From an uncultured Bacteroidota bacterium (lineage in GTDB: Bacteria; Bacteroidota; Bacteroidia; Chitinophagales; Chitinophagaceae): DNA of 64,000 nucleotides. The position numbers were made by a program, and so were the translations under genes. The notes under the pieces were generated by a model. It was given only the letters and a program-made list of their open reading frames with translations. It ran no database searches and was not told the DNA's origin. Location: contig CAILLK010000159.1 of assembly GCA_903835005.1 (NCBI GenBank), forward strand, positions 1 through 64,000, written 5' to 3'. Positions 16,621-26,588 of the stretch are shown in pieces. The number at the start of each line of letters is the position of its first letter. Position 1 is the first letter of the stretch.

Positions 16621-18261
16621 TTAAATTTTATATTCTTTGAATTTCCCGAAATCCATTTTATAAATCCTGTCTGCCTTATCAAAATAGTAATCATCATGGG
16701 TAATGGCTATGATTGTTTTGCCCTGTTTAATGAAATCATAAATCAGTACATCGTAAAAATATTTTCTGAATTCCGGGTCCTGGTCTGCCGCCCATTCATC
16801 AAATACCAAAATATTTTTATTCTCTAAAATTACCGAGATCATGGCCAGTCTTTTCCTCTGGCCAGTCGAAAGATTCAGATTGGTAAAGGAATTGTCTTTA
16901 AATCCGGTTTTTTCTGTCAATTCCATCTGGCGTATAAGGCCGAGCACTTTTGAACTTTCAGGATTTTTGATACCATACAATTCTGAAAATAGGAAAAAAT
17001 CAGAAAAAATCACACCAAATGAATTTCTGTATTCTTCAATATTTTGTTTGTTTATTTCAACTCCATCAACCGAAATGCTGCCTTCGTCTGGGCTATAAAG
17101 CCCTGTAATCATTTTAAAAAGTGTAGATTTGCCACTGCCATTGCCGCCAATTATAAATATTATTTCCCCTTTATTCACTTCAAAACTGATCGGGCCAACA
17201 GAGAACTGGTTTAACCCGGTTTTGTCTTTATATCCAAAAAGTAAATCCTTGAAAGTAATATGTTCAAAATTTTCGAAAATACCTTCTAAAACCGGATCAG
17301 TATGATTGGAATGTGATTTTGCTTCTAGCCTGCTTTCGAGTTCATTCAGGCTTGCGATTGAAACCGATGCCCGGTTTATACTGTCTATTGTATTTGTAGC
17401 TTCCCCGATGGGCATAATTATAAAAATAACAGTTGATGTAACTTTAGCTATATTAGTTAATAAATCATCATCAAATACAGGGATAATAAAAACTATGGTG
17501 CCAAGAAGTAAATAAAAGAATGTCTGGGCAAACACAAAATAAAAAGCAAGTTTATCGGTAAGTGATTTTCTGGATATTTTATATTTAACTGCAATGTCTT
17601 GAATTCTCCCATAAAAAAGGTCGAATTTCTTTTGCTGATTTATTTTTATTTCTTTGAAACCACCTGTTAATTCGTTGATTTTTTCAAAATAACTGGTTTC
17701 AATAGTGTTTACTTTTTTAATATCAGCCTGGACTTTATTACCATTAATAAAATAATTGGAGATTCCGATAGATAAGGCAACAATGGTAACCAGACAGGCA
17801 ACGGTATTTAAAAAACAAAGATAAATTAACGCAAATGTTACCAATAATGCAGATTGAATACCAATCACAATAAGCGGAGCTGAATTACTGATCATATTGG
17901 TATCTGTAGTAAGCCGCGAATAAATTTCTGCCCTGCCAAGATCTTCAAATTCAACCAGTTCCGTATCTGTGATATATTTCACAATTCTTTCTCTTACCCC
18001 ATATACTATATCCTCGGCCAGGTGGGCGGTCAGTCTGAGAGACCTGTATTTTGTTATAAGGTATATAAAAAAAATAAGGCAAAAAATGATAATCAACTTA
18101 TAATTATATTCGCCGTGTACAACTTTATTTGTGGAGGAATTAATTACAGATAATAATAACGAATTAGTTAGTCCGGAAATAACCGACATTATTAGAATAG
18201 TTTTGTAGGTTTTATTGCCTGACTCGCGCTTTATAAAGTTTAAAAGTAGTTTTATGTTCAT
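16621..18261 (-). CDS. Cyclic-peptide-type ABC exporter, fused permease and ATPase
   Basis: The 546-residue half-transporter has about six TM helices (residues 15-300) followed by an ATPase domain with GGNGSGKST (Walker A), LSTGQRKRLAMIS (signature) and ILVFDEWAADQDPEFRKYF (Walker B with the hallmark DEWAADQDP). That last motif defines the SyrD/PvdE/YojI group (TIGR01194), whose members export siderophore precursors, lipopeptides or microcin J25. No peptide synthetase or microcin gene lies nearby, so the substrate is open. The stand-alone exporter may be a resistance or efflux function. The only co-transcribed neighbour is the SPFH gene downstream. Base composition is more AT-rich than the flanking genes. 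Confidence 0.88.
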   Translation of the reverse strand: MNIKLLLNFIKRESGNKTYKTILIMSVISGLTNSLLLSVINSSTNKVVHGEYNYKLIIIFCLIFFIYLITKYRSLRLTAHLAEDIVYGVRERIVKYITDTELVEFEDLGRAEIYSRLTTDTNMISNSAPLIVIGIQSALLVTFALIYLCFLNTVACLVTIVALSIGISNYFINGNKVQADIKKVNTIETSYFEKINELTGGFKEIKINQQKKFDLFYGRIQDIAVKYKISRKSLTDKLAFYFVFAQTFFYLLLGTIVFIIPVFDDDLLTNIAKVTSTVIFIIMPIGEATNTIDSINRASVSIASLNELESRLEAKSHSNHTDPVLEGIFENFEHITFKDLLFGYKDKTGLNQFSVGPISFEVNKGEIIFIIGGNGSGKSTLFKMITGLYSPDEGSISVDGVEINKQNIEEYRNSFGVIFSDFFLFSELYGIKNPESSKVLGLIRQMELTEKTGFKDNSFTNLNLSTGQRKRLAMISVILENKNILVFDEWAADQDPEFRKYFYDVLIYDFIKQGKTIIAITHDDYYFDKADRIYKMDFGKFKEYKI

Positions 18262-18513
18262 AAATCAGCTAAAGGAAATAAATATAAGGAGCTATTCCTT
18301 CCTTTTTGTTTGGTTAGTATTCATGTGCAATATAGAATAAAAAATGCCAAACCTATAAAAATTTTTTTTTGATAATTATATGAGTATATTGCATTCAAAA
18401 TAGTTTGTGATTTTTTTCGCTGAATGGTCTGAGTAGAACAGGCAATAACGGGAAGAATCGTTTCCATTAATGCTTGTATTGGAATAATTTAGTAACAATT
18501 AAACATAGTATAT

Positions 18514-18699
18514 ATGATATTGGGTATTGCTTATGTATTGCTTGCTTTCATATGCGCACTTTATGGAAAGCACACCAGAATTGGCTTCTGGGGAGTATTA
18601 TTATTATCTTTATTTTTTACACCGGTTTTGGTGCTGGCGTTTTTGTTTCTGTTTAAGCCCGAGAAGCAAATTAATACTGCTCCCACAAAAGCCAGTTAG
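18514..18699 (+). CDS. Small two-helix membrane protein
   Basis: The 61-residue product has two hydrophobic helices (MILGIAYVLLAFICALYG, and WGVLLLSLFFTPVLVLAFLF) joined by a short basic loop, and ends in a polar tail with FKPEKQ. The pattern is that of small inner-membrane proteins common in Bacteroidota genomes; no specific role is known to me. The 250 bases upstream, back to the exporter gene, are AT-rich and hold no other gene. Confidence 0.55.
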   Translation: MILGIAYVLLAFICALYGKHTRIGFWGVLLLSLFFTPVLVLAFLFLFKPEKQINTAPTKAS

Positions 18700-18853
18700 G
18701 TATAACCTGAATATCCGGCCGGTAAAAATAACGTAAAATCAAGCTTCAGGAGGTTATTGGCAAAAGCCTATCTAAAGGCTTAGCCACAAGCCGATTAATT
18801 TTACCATATTTTTATCTTTGTTCAGGGAAGTGTAAATTAAAGATATCTTTGTA

Positions 18854-19718
18854 TCAGGCTGTTTTTTCTGTCATATTCCTGCAGTAAAGTTCTAAAGCCA
18901 AGCAATGGTTTTGCCTCGAACTTACTTTGCCCTCACCCACTTTTCCCTTACGGATAAAGTTATCATATACTTTCCATTTCTCCGGTTGTTCCCCAAACTT
19001 TGCTTCATGTTTTTTCATGAATTCAAAAGATGTCCTTTCTAAGGACCTGCCCATTATATCTTCATCAATATCGGCTACGATAAATTTTGCAATTGTTTCA
19101 ATTGCTGTTCTTTTATCTGCAACCAAATCCTCGTAATGTATAAACAGTATGGGCAGGTTGTTTTCATTTTGCACCCACTTAGTATTGTATTCCAGCCATT
19201 CTTTTATCTTTCGATTTCCCAATTCTACAATATCAACTGAAGAATTGGTGTAGTCTTTCAGCATTTCGTGAAGGGAGGATATTACATCGAGACAATCGCG
19301 GATAACAAAAATGAATTTTCCCTTCCGAATATTTTGGAGCAATTCATATTCATCGTGCGTTTTGATAATTCTGTGATCACCAAAGCTTCGCATTTCCACA
19401 TTATTAAAAGCTGAGTGTCTGCACCAGGGAGATACATTATACAAATGTCCGAAATCCATATTGCCATCAGTAGTCATCTGGTATAAGATCATTTGCATTA
19501 ATGTGGTGCCAGATTTCGGGAATGTAACGACGTAAATGTCTGACTCCTTTTCATCAAATTCCTACATTTTTTTTCATCCGGGTTGTAATAAGGATGCTGT
19601 GTATTTTTAAATTTACTTTTTCCAGAATGTCCAGGTTATCTGAGAGCTCATCATAATTTAGTTTGCCGCCTGCATCAATGAAAGCATTAATGGTATTTAA
19701 AAGTTCTAAATTGAGCAT
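18854..19718 (-). pseudogene. Sulfotransferase, disrupted by a one-base frameshift
   Basis: The 3' frame encodes the body of a PAPS-dependent sulfotransferase: FVIRDCLDVISSLHE (3'-phosphate loop) and an ILFIHYEDLVADKRTAIE segment. Upstream of its first ATG the same frame continues with the essential 5'-phosphosulfate loop YVVTFPKSGTTLMQ, but is closed by a TAG at 19564-19562 with no start codon between. A second frame from an ATG at 19718 (or 19577) runs into the same place and stops at 19554. Removing one G from the GG at 19561-19562 joins MKKNVEFDEKESD to the loop and restores a gene of about 288 or 241 residues. So it is a pseudogene, or a sequencing error. Confidence 0.75.
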
Positions 19719-19859
19719 GCTGGAATTTTGTCAAATTTAAATTCAATAGTAAGATTTCCGTGAGTTTTATCAAAAATGATTTTTATTCTCTTATTGATTA
19801 CTTCAGCAGATGATGTGTCTGCAGTATGAATAGCCTCGAAAAGCTGAAAATTATTTGCA

Positions 19860-19867
19860 TATATTTG
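19860..19867 (+). promoter_or_regulatory. -7 promoter box of the GNAT gene
   Basis: TATATTTG is an exact TAnnTTTG match, 15 bases before the ATG. No clear -33 element is visible. Confidence 0.4.
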
Positions 19868-19882
19868 ACATAAACTACAGCA

Positions 19883-20440
19883 ATGGACTTTTGGTTTACC
19901 AGAAACGGAATTGATTTAATGTTGCGAAAACCCAAAGTGGGAGATGCTGAAGAAATTCTAACTTTTGCAAAGGCATTATTCAATTCTACCGACCAGGTAT
20001 TAACAACATCTGAGGAATTTACTGTTACCCCGGAGCAGGAAAAGCAATGGATCGAAGATTCATTGCAAAACCCTGATAAATTGATACTTGTTATAACTAA
20101 TGAAGAAGAAATTGTGGGGCTTCTTGATTTTGCCCCAAAAACCAAACGCAAAAATGCGCATACGGGAGAGTTTGGAGTAAGTGTACGTTATGATTTTCAG
20201 GGTATGGGTATTGGCAGCATGCTGATAGAGTCACTTTTAAAATGGGCCAAAGCCAACCGGCATATTGAAAAAGTGTTCCTGAATGTAATGGCTACTAATC
20301 TCAGAGCAATAGAGTTATACAAAAAACTTGGGTTTCAGGAAGAGGGAAGACACATAAGGGCAATAAAACAATTGAACGGAGACTATGTTGATCTGATTCA
20401 AATGTATATCCTTACTGCCCCTGCCGCTGATAAGATCTGA
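19883..20440 (+). CDS. GNAT family N-acetyltransferase
   Basis: The 185-residue single-domain acetyltransferase uses acetyl-CoA to modify an amine. The acetyl-CoA pyrophosphate loop is seen as VSVRYDFQGMGIGSMLIESLL (motif A, Q/RxxGxG/A), preceded by the sheet ILVITNEEEIVGLLDF, and followed by NLRAIELYKKLGFQEEGR (motif B) and a closing strand DGDYVDLIQMYI-like. The substrate is undetermined; the RimJ/L-like length and tail would allow a protein or small-molecule acceptor. It is convergent with the T9SS propeller gene. Confidence 0.9.
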   Translation: MDFWFTRNGIDLMLRKPKVGDAEEILTFAKALFNSTDQVLTTSEEFTVTPEQEKQWIEDSLQNPDKLILVITNEEEIVGLLDFAPKTKRKNAHTGEFGVSVRYDFQGMGIGSMLIESLLKWAKANRHIEKVFLNVMATNLRAIELYKKLGFQEEGRHIRAIKQLNGDYVDLIQMYILTAPAADKI

Positions 20441-20620
20441 AAAGTTTTTTCAAAGATAAATCGATTGATTGTTGAGCAGGGGACGGTAATGGATTGGATA
20501 AAAATTTTGTCAAAACCGGGTTGATTGGAGTAATTCAGAACAATTTTAGAATTGTAAACAGTTAAGCCAGGAGGATATTTTCCCACCGGTTTAACTGCAT
20601 CATTCAAATAGTAAGTCATA

Positions 20621-23251
20621 TTAGTAAACTACCATCTTTTCCATGCCTATCAGTCCGGAATCACCGGTAACTTCAAGAATATAATCTCCGGCTGAAAGCC
20701 TGGAAGTATTAACAAGGATTGATGCATTTTTTGAATTATTGCTTTCAGTCCAAACCACTTTTCCGGTATTGTCTATGATCGTTAATTCTAAATTCTGACC
20801 AGGTAATGGGTTATTTAAAATTACTGTAAAATTACCCCGGCTCGGGTTAGGCTTTATTGCAATATCCTGAGCTGTGGCCTGAACATTGGTTACGCCTGTG
20901 CTGCCAGGTACATGGCGTGCCGATGACCACAGGCTTCTGCCAAAGGTAGCTGCCCAGATTTTTCCGGTGCCATAATCAATCTGCAGGTCATATACGCCTA
21001 CAGTAGGCATACCTGTATTAAATAGCTGCCAGCTGCTCATGGTTGAATCTCTGTAAAATACACCTACATCTGTGCCCACATACATGGTTCTGTTCTGGTA
21101 ATCCATCTGTATACAATCTACCGGCACATCGGGCAGGCCTGTATTATATGCCGACCAGCTTGCAGCAGTTTCATTATAAGATACAATCTGCGGGCTGCCG
21201 GTAGAGGTATAGCCGCTGAATGCTACATATATCTGCTTGCTGTTGCGTGGGTCAATTATCACATCCGAAATATTCTGACCGGCATAGGGAGCAGTAAGAG
21301 TATTCCATGAAGTCGCACCCATGTTATGCGTATAAAAAAGCGTATTCGAACCATCGTCGGCAGCATAAAATGTATTAGAATCAGCCTTGGTAGTTACTAC
21401 CCTCAGCAGATCGCCGGTAGGTGAGGTAAGAGCTCCGGAAATATCAGTCCAGGTTGTTCCTTCATCTGTTGACCGGTAAACATCCTGATAACCCGCTACA
21501 ATGCAGGTGTGGCATGTGGGTTCAATAATAAAGGGCGTAACCCAGCCGCCTGAGGGCGTACCGGGTATGTTGCCCGAAATATTACTTAGCCAGCCAGCGG
21601 TGGTGCTTAGCTGATCTATAGAGCCATACTCAGATGAGGCATAAAATATTGTATTATCAACCGGGTCCATCTGGCACTCCATGCCATCGCCGCCATCAGC
21701 ATCAACCTGAATTGCACCCTGCACATATTTTGTACCTACGTCCTGAGCACCGGCTATTTCATAGGTAGCTACGCTGGTTACTGCAACCCTGTAGAATTCT
21801 GTAATACCCATGCCATTGGTTACATTATTCCATATGCCGGTTGCAGTAGGATTATCAGACCAGTAGATACCTCCGTCGTTTGTTTCGAAAAACCTGCCGG
21901 GAACAAGCGGATGAATTGCCATGAAATGTTTATCGGCATGTATGGCTACTACTCCTGTAAGCGTACTATCCCACTGGTTCATAATCTGCCAGGAAACACC
22001 TCCGTCGGTTGAGCGCCAGCCATTTACACCGCCACAGAATACATTATTGGCATTTGCCGGGTCTATGGCAATAGGCAGGTCATAAAAACCCTGGCCGCCA
22101 CATCCGGTACCATCGGCATTGAAAGAAAGGAGGTTATCGCTGCCTCCGCCGCAAGCTGCAGGGGTAAATATTTGGGTAAAAGTATGGCCCGTATCTGTTG
22201 AATTCCATATTCCCATCAGGCCGTCGTCGGAGGATTCCGAAACTATAGCTTTTACAATTGCTCTGTTTGCAGGAGTAACAGCAAGAGTTATTCTGTCTGC
22301 CCCGGACAGGCTGGCTACTACTGTCCATGTATTACCTCCATTTGCCGATCTGTATATTTTGGAACGGGTAGTAGCGTAAACAATATTAGTATCGGTGGGA
22401 TGGTATAAAAGTTGCAAGAAATTTCCGGTTGCCACTGCACTTGTCCATGTGGTTCCCCCGTTATACGAACGGTAAATACCCTGATCAGACGCATATATCA
22501 GCGAATTGGTATCTGTCGGGTTTACCAGGATCGCATTGGCAAAATGAAACTGGTCTTCGGTATAGACAATTCCAGTAGTTGTCCAGGTAGTACCTCCGTT
22601 TACAGTCTTCAATAAGCCTATACTGGAATAATCAGATCCGTCCCGGTCGCCGGTGCACATGTACATGGTATTCGGATTCTTAGGATTGTATTTAATATCC
22701 GTAACACTGAGCAGGGCCAGCGTGCTGGTCATATTTGTCCAGCTAGCGCCGTTATTGGTGGTTTTCCAGGCACCGCCGCCTGCCGAACCGATCCAATAGG
22801 TATTAGCCACAGTAGGGTGGAAGGCAATTACATTAATACGGCCCACACCCGATCCGCCAGCACCCGATGAGTCATCGCCCTGGAAAGTCCAGTTGGCGCC
22901 GCTGGTGGTTGTGGTTTTTGCGGCAGCCATGTTTGCCTGGTAAGCCATCCAGGAGTTGAATGTTTTTGCCGGAGAAACCAGGTAGCCATCGGCATCAAGG
23001 TGCTGCTGCCAGTACCATTTCCACCTGTCGAACTGGTAATCTTTGTTTTCCAGCCGCTCCGGAAATTTTACACCAGCCAGTCCGGTCTTTTTGTGGTCAG
23101 GGTCATTATTGGTATTTCTGAAGGGCTTGATATTAGTATTATAATACTCAATCACATCACTCATCTTCACATGTTCACCGGTAAAAGGTATCTGTGCTGT
23201 CGCTAAAAAAACAGTAAAAACAGACAGGGATAACAAAAACAATCGCTTCAT
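20621..23251 (-). CDS. Secreted BNR-repeat beta-propeller protein with T9SS sorting domain
   Basis: The 876-residue protein has a signal peptide (MKRLFLLSLSVFTVFLATAQ), chosen as start over an ATG 27 codons upstream that would bury it. At least seven BNR/sortilin-type repeats follow, with the S/N-x-D/N-G-G-x-T-W signature (NNGASWTNM, NGGTTWTTTG, NGGNTWTVV, DGGVSWQIM, DEGTTWTDI), giving one or two propellers as in VPS10-like glycosidases. A glycosidase activity cannot be claimed. The last 80 residues (IKPNPSRGNFTV, LELTIIDNTGK, LSAGDYILEV) form a type-A T9SS sorting domain, so the protein is exported and surface-attached or released. Confidence 0.9.
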   Translation of the reverse strand: MKRLFLLSLSVFTVFLATAQIPFTGEHVKMSDVIEYYNTNIKPFRNTNNDPDHKKTGLAGVKFPERLENKDYQFDRWKWYWQQHLDADGYLVSPAKTFNSWMAYQANMAAAKTTTTSGANWTFQGDDSSGAGGSGVGRINVIAFHPTVANTYWIGSAGGGAWKTTNNGASWTNMTSTLALLSVTDIKYNPKNPNTMYMCTGDRDGSDYSSIGLLKTVNGGTTWTTTGIVYTEDQFHFANAILVNPTDTNSLIYASDQGIYRSYNGGTTWTSAVATGNFLQLLYHPTDTNIVYATTRSKIYRSANGGNTWTVVASLSGADRITLAVTPANRAIVKAIVSESSDDGLMGIWNSTDTGHTFTQIFTPAACGGGSDNLLSFNADGTGCGGQGFYDLPIAIDPANANNVFCGGVNGWRSTDGGVSWQIMNQWDSTLTGVVAIHADKHFMAIHPLVPGRFFETNDGGIYWSDNPTATGIWNNVTNGMGITEFYRVAVTSVATYEIAGAQDVGTKYVQGAIQVDADGGDGMECQMDPVDNTIFYASSEYGSIDQLSTTAGWLSNISGNIPGTPSGGWVTPFIIEPTCHTCIVAGYQDVYRSTDEGTTWTDISGALTSPTGDLLRVVTTKADSNTFYAADDGSNTLFYTHNMGATSWNTLTAPYAGQNISDVIIDPRNSKQIYVAFSGYTSTGSPQIVSYNETAASWSAYNTGLPDVPVDCIQMDYQNRTMYVGTDVGVFYRDSTMSSWQLFNTGMPTVGVYDLQIDYGTGKIWAATFGRSLWSSARHVPGSTGVTNVQATAQDIAIKPNPSRGNFTVILNNPLPGQNLELTIIDNTGKVVWTESNNSKNASILVNTSRLSAGDYILEVTGDSGLIGMEKMVVY

Positions 23252-23444
23252 ACTAAAATCAATTTTTGTAATATTTTTTTTGAAAATCCACAATCCACTG
23301 ATACAAATAAATCCACAGAGATAATAAACCAATAAGCCAAAGTTAACTATTTAATATTATTGAAGCAGGTAAAGAATACCTAACTAAAACACAAAATTCC
23401 TTAATTCAGGTATTTGGTTGAGCGGATGTAGAAATAATTCTATA

Positions 23445-23990
23445 TTAAGGCATGGCAATATCATGCTTCCTGGCAAGACTGTCTACTTTAATTGCGAACA
23501 GTTTTTTTTCATTTTGCTGGTAATACAACAATGTGTTTTTGTTTGTGACAGGCAAATTATCGGGTAGAGCCGTATTATTTGCCTCAAGGGTTGTTATATC
23601 AAGTGTATCTCCGGGTTTAATATTTTCAAGGCTGATTCCTTCGCGAACATATTCAACATCATTGTGCGCAAACCGGCCTGTATTCATATGCGCTTTATGT
23701 ACTTTACCAAAATTACAGTTCATTGCACAGTTATTGTCTACCCAGAAGAATTGTTTCGGATAAGCTTTATTGTGCCATACAATAATAATATGAGTTGCAG
23801 AGCGTATGTTACTCTCTTTTCTCCCTGGCAGCGTGCGTTGTGTAAAGGCTTCGATCAGTGTAGCGTCGCTCTTATATGCCTTCTTTGCGGATGATTTGCC
23901 GTGTGATAGCAATACAGGAAAACAAATCAACAACAGAATAAAGCTAGTTTGCTTCTGTGCTTTCAGGAAAAGGACCTTATGGGTCGCCAT
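23445..23990 (-). CDS. Hypothetical secreted protein
   Basis: The 181-residue product has an N-terminal basic region and hydrophobic segment (FILLLICFPVLLSHG, about 17-31), consistent with a signal peptide or anchor. The rest is a strand-rich domain with two close cysteines-containing motif NNCAMNCNF and a KPGDTLDITTLEA segment. I do not recognise the family. It starts six bases after the stop of the DUF6580 gene, so the pair is co-transcribed and may act together on the same nutrient (inference from spacing only). Confidence 0.65.
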   Translation of the reverse strand: MATHKVLFLKAQKQTSFILLLICFPVLLSHGKSSAKKAYKSDATLIEAFTQRTLPGRKESNIRSATHIIIVWHNKAYPKQFFWVDNNCAMNCNFGKVHKAHMNTGRFAHNDVEYVREGISLENIKPGDTLDITTLEANNTALPDNLPVTNKNTLLYYQQNEKKLFAIKVDSLARKHDIAMP

Positions 23991-23996
23991 ATATAC

Positions 23997-24554
23997 TTAA
24001 GCCCGGAGTTTTAACGCTTTCTTTTCCATCAACATCTGGGCAATAAAATAGCTGCCAAACAATACTATACCGCCAGCCAGATCGCCCAGAAGTGTAAACT
24101 TATAAAATGGAATCGCATCAGTATAAGTTTGTCCTAATGCTGCAAGAGAATATCCGTTCCAACCCTGAAGGAAATAACCAAAATTGGATATCAGGTAGAA
24201 CAGGCTTGACGCTCCCAGCAGATAACCCAGAGTAGCCAAAGGTTTAGGCTGCTTCATGGTCATACCCAATGCCGTAGCGCCAATAAGGGCTCCATAATTA
24301 AACAGCATTCCGGGTATGCTGTAGAAACCCGGGATTTTGGTAAATAACTGAAAGTAAACATCGCCTAAAAACTGGCCAAGCAAGGGAATCAGGAACGCCA
24401 GGCTGCGCTTATCTTTAATAACTGCGCCGCTGAACAGACCAATAGCCGCAATCGGAACCATGTTAGGTATATGTAAAGATGCATTAAAGATACGTGCTGA
24501 TGCAGCCAGTAAAACTAAAAATACAGCGAGTATGATGTTTGATTGTAGTTTCAT
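23997..24554 (-). CDS. DUF6580 family membrane protein (ECF S-component-like)
   Basis: The 185-residue membrane protein has about five or six TM helices. Its opening (ARIFNASLHIPNMVPIAAIGLFSGA) and the LIPLLGQFLGDVYFQL motif are typical of DUF6580 proteins, which resemble substrate-binding S components of energy-coupling-factor importers. The substrate is unknown; S components usually take up vitamins or metals. No ATPase genes lie alongside, so it would need a shared module. It is the first gene of a two-gene operon with the secreted hypothetical. Confidence 0.8.
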   Translation of the reverse strand: MKLQSNIILAVFLVLLAASARIFNASLHIPNMVPIAAIGLFSGAVIKDKRSLAFLIPLLGQFLGDVYFQLFTKIPGFYSIPGMLFNYGALIGATALGMTMKQPKPLATLGYLLGASSLFYLISNFGYFLQGWNGYSLAALGQTYTDAIPFYKFTLLGDLAGGIVLFGSYFIAQMLMEKKALKLRA

Positions 24555-24574
24555 ATTAAAATTTGTTGTTCCTG

Positions 24575-24582
24575 CAAAATTA
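24575..24582 (-). promoter_or_regulatory. -7 promoter box of the DUF6580 operon
   Basis: The minus strand reads TAATTTTG, an exact TAnnTTTG match, 20 bases before the ATG. No convincing -33 box. Confidence 0.4.
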
Positions 24583-24656
24583 AGAAATAAAGATCAGAAT
24601 AATCAGTGGTTTTTATAAAGGCCGATTATCAACTTACCAATTCATTTGAATACCTA

Positions 24657-25667
24657 TCAACTGTTAACCTTGTTGCCGTTATAAGCCCACTTAAGATAAG
24701 TTGATCCCCATGTAAATCCACCGCCAAATGCCGCTAGAATTACATTGTCGCCTTTGTGCAGCTTATCCTGCCACTCCCAGAGGCAAAGGGGTAAGGTGCC
24801 ATTGGTGGTATTTCCATATTTTTCAATGTTGATCATCACTTTTTCCGGAGGCAGTTTCATACGATCTGCTGTGGCAGTAATGATGCGCATATTGGCCTGA
24901 TGAGGCACCAGCCAGTTGACAGTATCGGCTGTAAGGTTATTGCGTTCCATTATTTCAGCCGAAACGTCGGCCATATTCTTAACGGCGAATTTAAACACAG
25001 CCTGTCCTTCCTGGTACACATAATGTTCTTTGTTCATTACCGTTTCCAGGCTGGCAGGTTTTACAGATCCTCCAGCCTTCTGGTGCAGAAAAACACGTCC
25101 GCTGCCATCTGTGCGTAATATAGAATCAATAAGGCCATATCCTTCTGTGTTTGGCTCGAGCAAAACAGCACCAGCGCCGTCGCCGAAAATTATGGCTGTT
25201 TTGCGGTCGCTGTAGTCCATTATAGAGCTCATTTTATCTACCCCGATTACTACTACCTTCTTATGCCTGCCGGTTTCAATAAACTGAGAGCCGATGGTTA
25301 AAGCAAAAATGAAACCACTGCAGGCAGCGCTCACATCATATCCCCATGCATTGGTCATACCTGCCTTATCACATATTACATTGGCCGTAGCCGGAAACTG
25401 CATATCAGGCGTGGTAGTAGCACAGATAACCAGTTCTATTTCCTTAGGGTCAATACCCCTTCTTTCCAGCAGGTTTTTTACTGCCTCTACTGCCATATCA
25501 CTGCTGCCCTTACCTTCGCCCTTCAGTATCCTGCGTTCCTTAATTCCTGTTCTCGACTGGATCCATTCATCTGTAGTATCCATCATTGTCATCAGCTCCG
25601 CATTGGTCAACCTGTACTCCGGAATATATCCCCCAACAGCAGTAATAGCCGCATGAATTTTCTGCAT
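24657..25667 (-). CDS. fabH: 3-oxoacyl-ACP synthase III
   Basis: The 336-residue thiolase-fold condensing enzyme joins acetyl-CoA and malonyl-ACP to start fatty-acid synthesis. The catalytic triad is intact: Cys116 in DVSAACSGFIFAL, the histidine in WLVPHQANMRI and the asparagine in YGNTTNGTLPL. TDEWIQSRTGIKERRI near residue 35 and GDGAGAVLLEP are further family marks. The usual partners plsX and rpmF are absent; fabG lies 174 bases upstream on the same strand, so the two may be co-transcribed. It could serve branched-chain primers, common in this phylum. Confidence 0.93.
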   Translation of the reverse strand: MQKIHAAITAVGGYIPEYRLTNAELMTMMDTTDEWIQSRTGIKERRILKGEGKGSSDMAVEAVKNLLERRGIDPKEIELVICATTTPDMQFPATANVICDKAGMTNAWGYDVSAACSGFIFALTIGSQFIETGRHKKVVVIGVDKMSSIMDYSDRKTAIIFGDGAGAVLLEPNTEGYGLIDSILRTDGSGRVFLHQKAGGSVKPASLETVMNKEHYVYQEGQAVFKFAVKNMADVSAEIMERNNLTADTVNWLVPHQANMRIITATADRMKLPPEKVMINIEKYGNTTNGTLPLCLWEWQDKLHKGDNVILAAFGGGFTWGSTYLKWAYNGNKVNS

Positions 25668-25841
25668 TAAAAATTTTATTTAGAGTGTAAAATTAATTCA
25701 ATAATTGGTTAAAACTGAAGTTACGTGCATAAGTGGTTCTATTTTAGCAAATTCCTTTGCAATCCAATAAATATAAAAATGCCTTCAGTCATTAAGCCAT
25801 TCCATTTTGCACATTCCAACCTTCCCACAATTGCATATTGA

Positions 25842-26588
25842 TTACATATTCATCCCCCCGCACACACTAAGTACCTGCCCTGTTACATATAAGCTCATGT
25901 CACTTGCCAGGTACAAGGCTGCATTTGCCACATCTTCTGTTTTGCCGAATCGGCCCAGCGGAATTTTTTCAAACCATTTTTCGGCGCCACCATCTTTGAG
26001 GTAGTGGGTCATGTCGGTTTCAATAAATCCGGGAGCTATGGCATTGCAGCGGATGTTGCGGCTCCCAATTTCCTGGGCAATACTTTTGGTAAAACCTATT
26101 ATGCCTGCCTTGCTGGCCGCATAGGCGCTTTGTCCGCCGTTGCCCTTCATACCCACTACCGAGCTCATATTTATTATGCTGCCCGAGCGTGCCTTCATCA
26201 TGGGGCGCATTACCTGCTTGGTAAGGTTATAAACGCTTTTCAGGTTGGCTTGTATCACATCATCCCACTGTTCGGGTGTAAGGCGCAGCAGCAGATTATC
26301 TTTACTGATACCCGCATTGTTAACACAAATATCTATAGTACCGAAATCTTTCAGCACATCAGCAGTCAGCTGTTCGGCGGCTTTAAAATCGCCGGCATCG
26401 CTTTTATAGCCTTTGGCCTTAACACCCATTCCTGCCAGGCGCTCTTCGAGTGCAGTAGCCTTTTCTACCGATGAAAGGTAGGTGAAAGCAACAGATGCGC
26501 CCTGTTCTGCAAATTTCAGCGCTACGGCTTCACCTATACCCCGGCTTGCCCCGGTTACAAGGGCCACTTTATTTTCAAGCAATTTCAT
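25842..26588 (-). CDS. fabG: 3-oxoacyl-ACP reductase
   Basis: The 248-residue classical SDR reduces beta-ketoacyl-ACP with NADPH in fatty-acid elongation. It shows the cofactor loop GASRGIGEAVALKF, NNAGISKDNLL, and the catalytic Ser-Tyr-Lys in INMSSVVGMKGNGGQSAYAA followed by SKAG. GFIETDMT and LASDMSLYVTGQVLSVCGGM complete the FabG pattern. Many SDRs share these features, but the NAGIxxDNLLLR segment and the neighbouring fabH favour FabG. The upstream region has TACTTTAG, a one-mismatch -7 box. Confidence 0.9.
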   Translation of the reverse strand: MKLLENKVALVTGASRGIGEAVALKFAEQGASVAFTYLSSVEKATALEERLAGMGVKAKGYKSDAGDFKAAEQLTADVLKDFGTIDICVNNAGISKDNLLLRLTPEQWDDVIQANLKSVYNLTKQVMRPMMKARSGSIINMSSVVGMKGNGGQSAYAASKAGIIGFTKSIAQEIGSRNIRCNAIAPGFIETDMTHYLKDGGAEKWFEKIPLGRFGKTEDVANAALYLASDMSLYVTGQVLSVCGGMNM

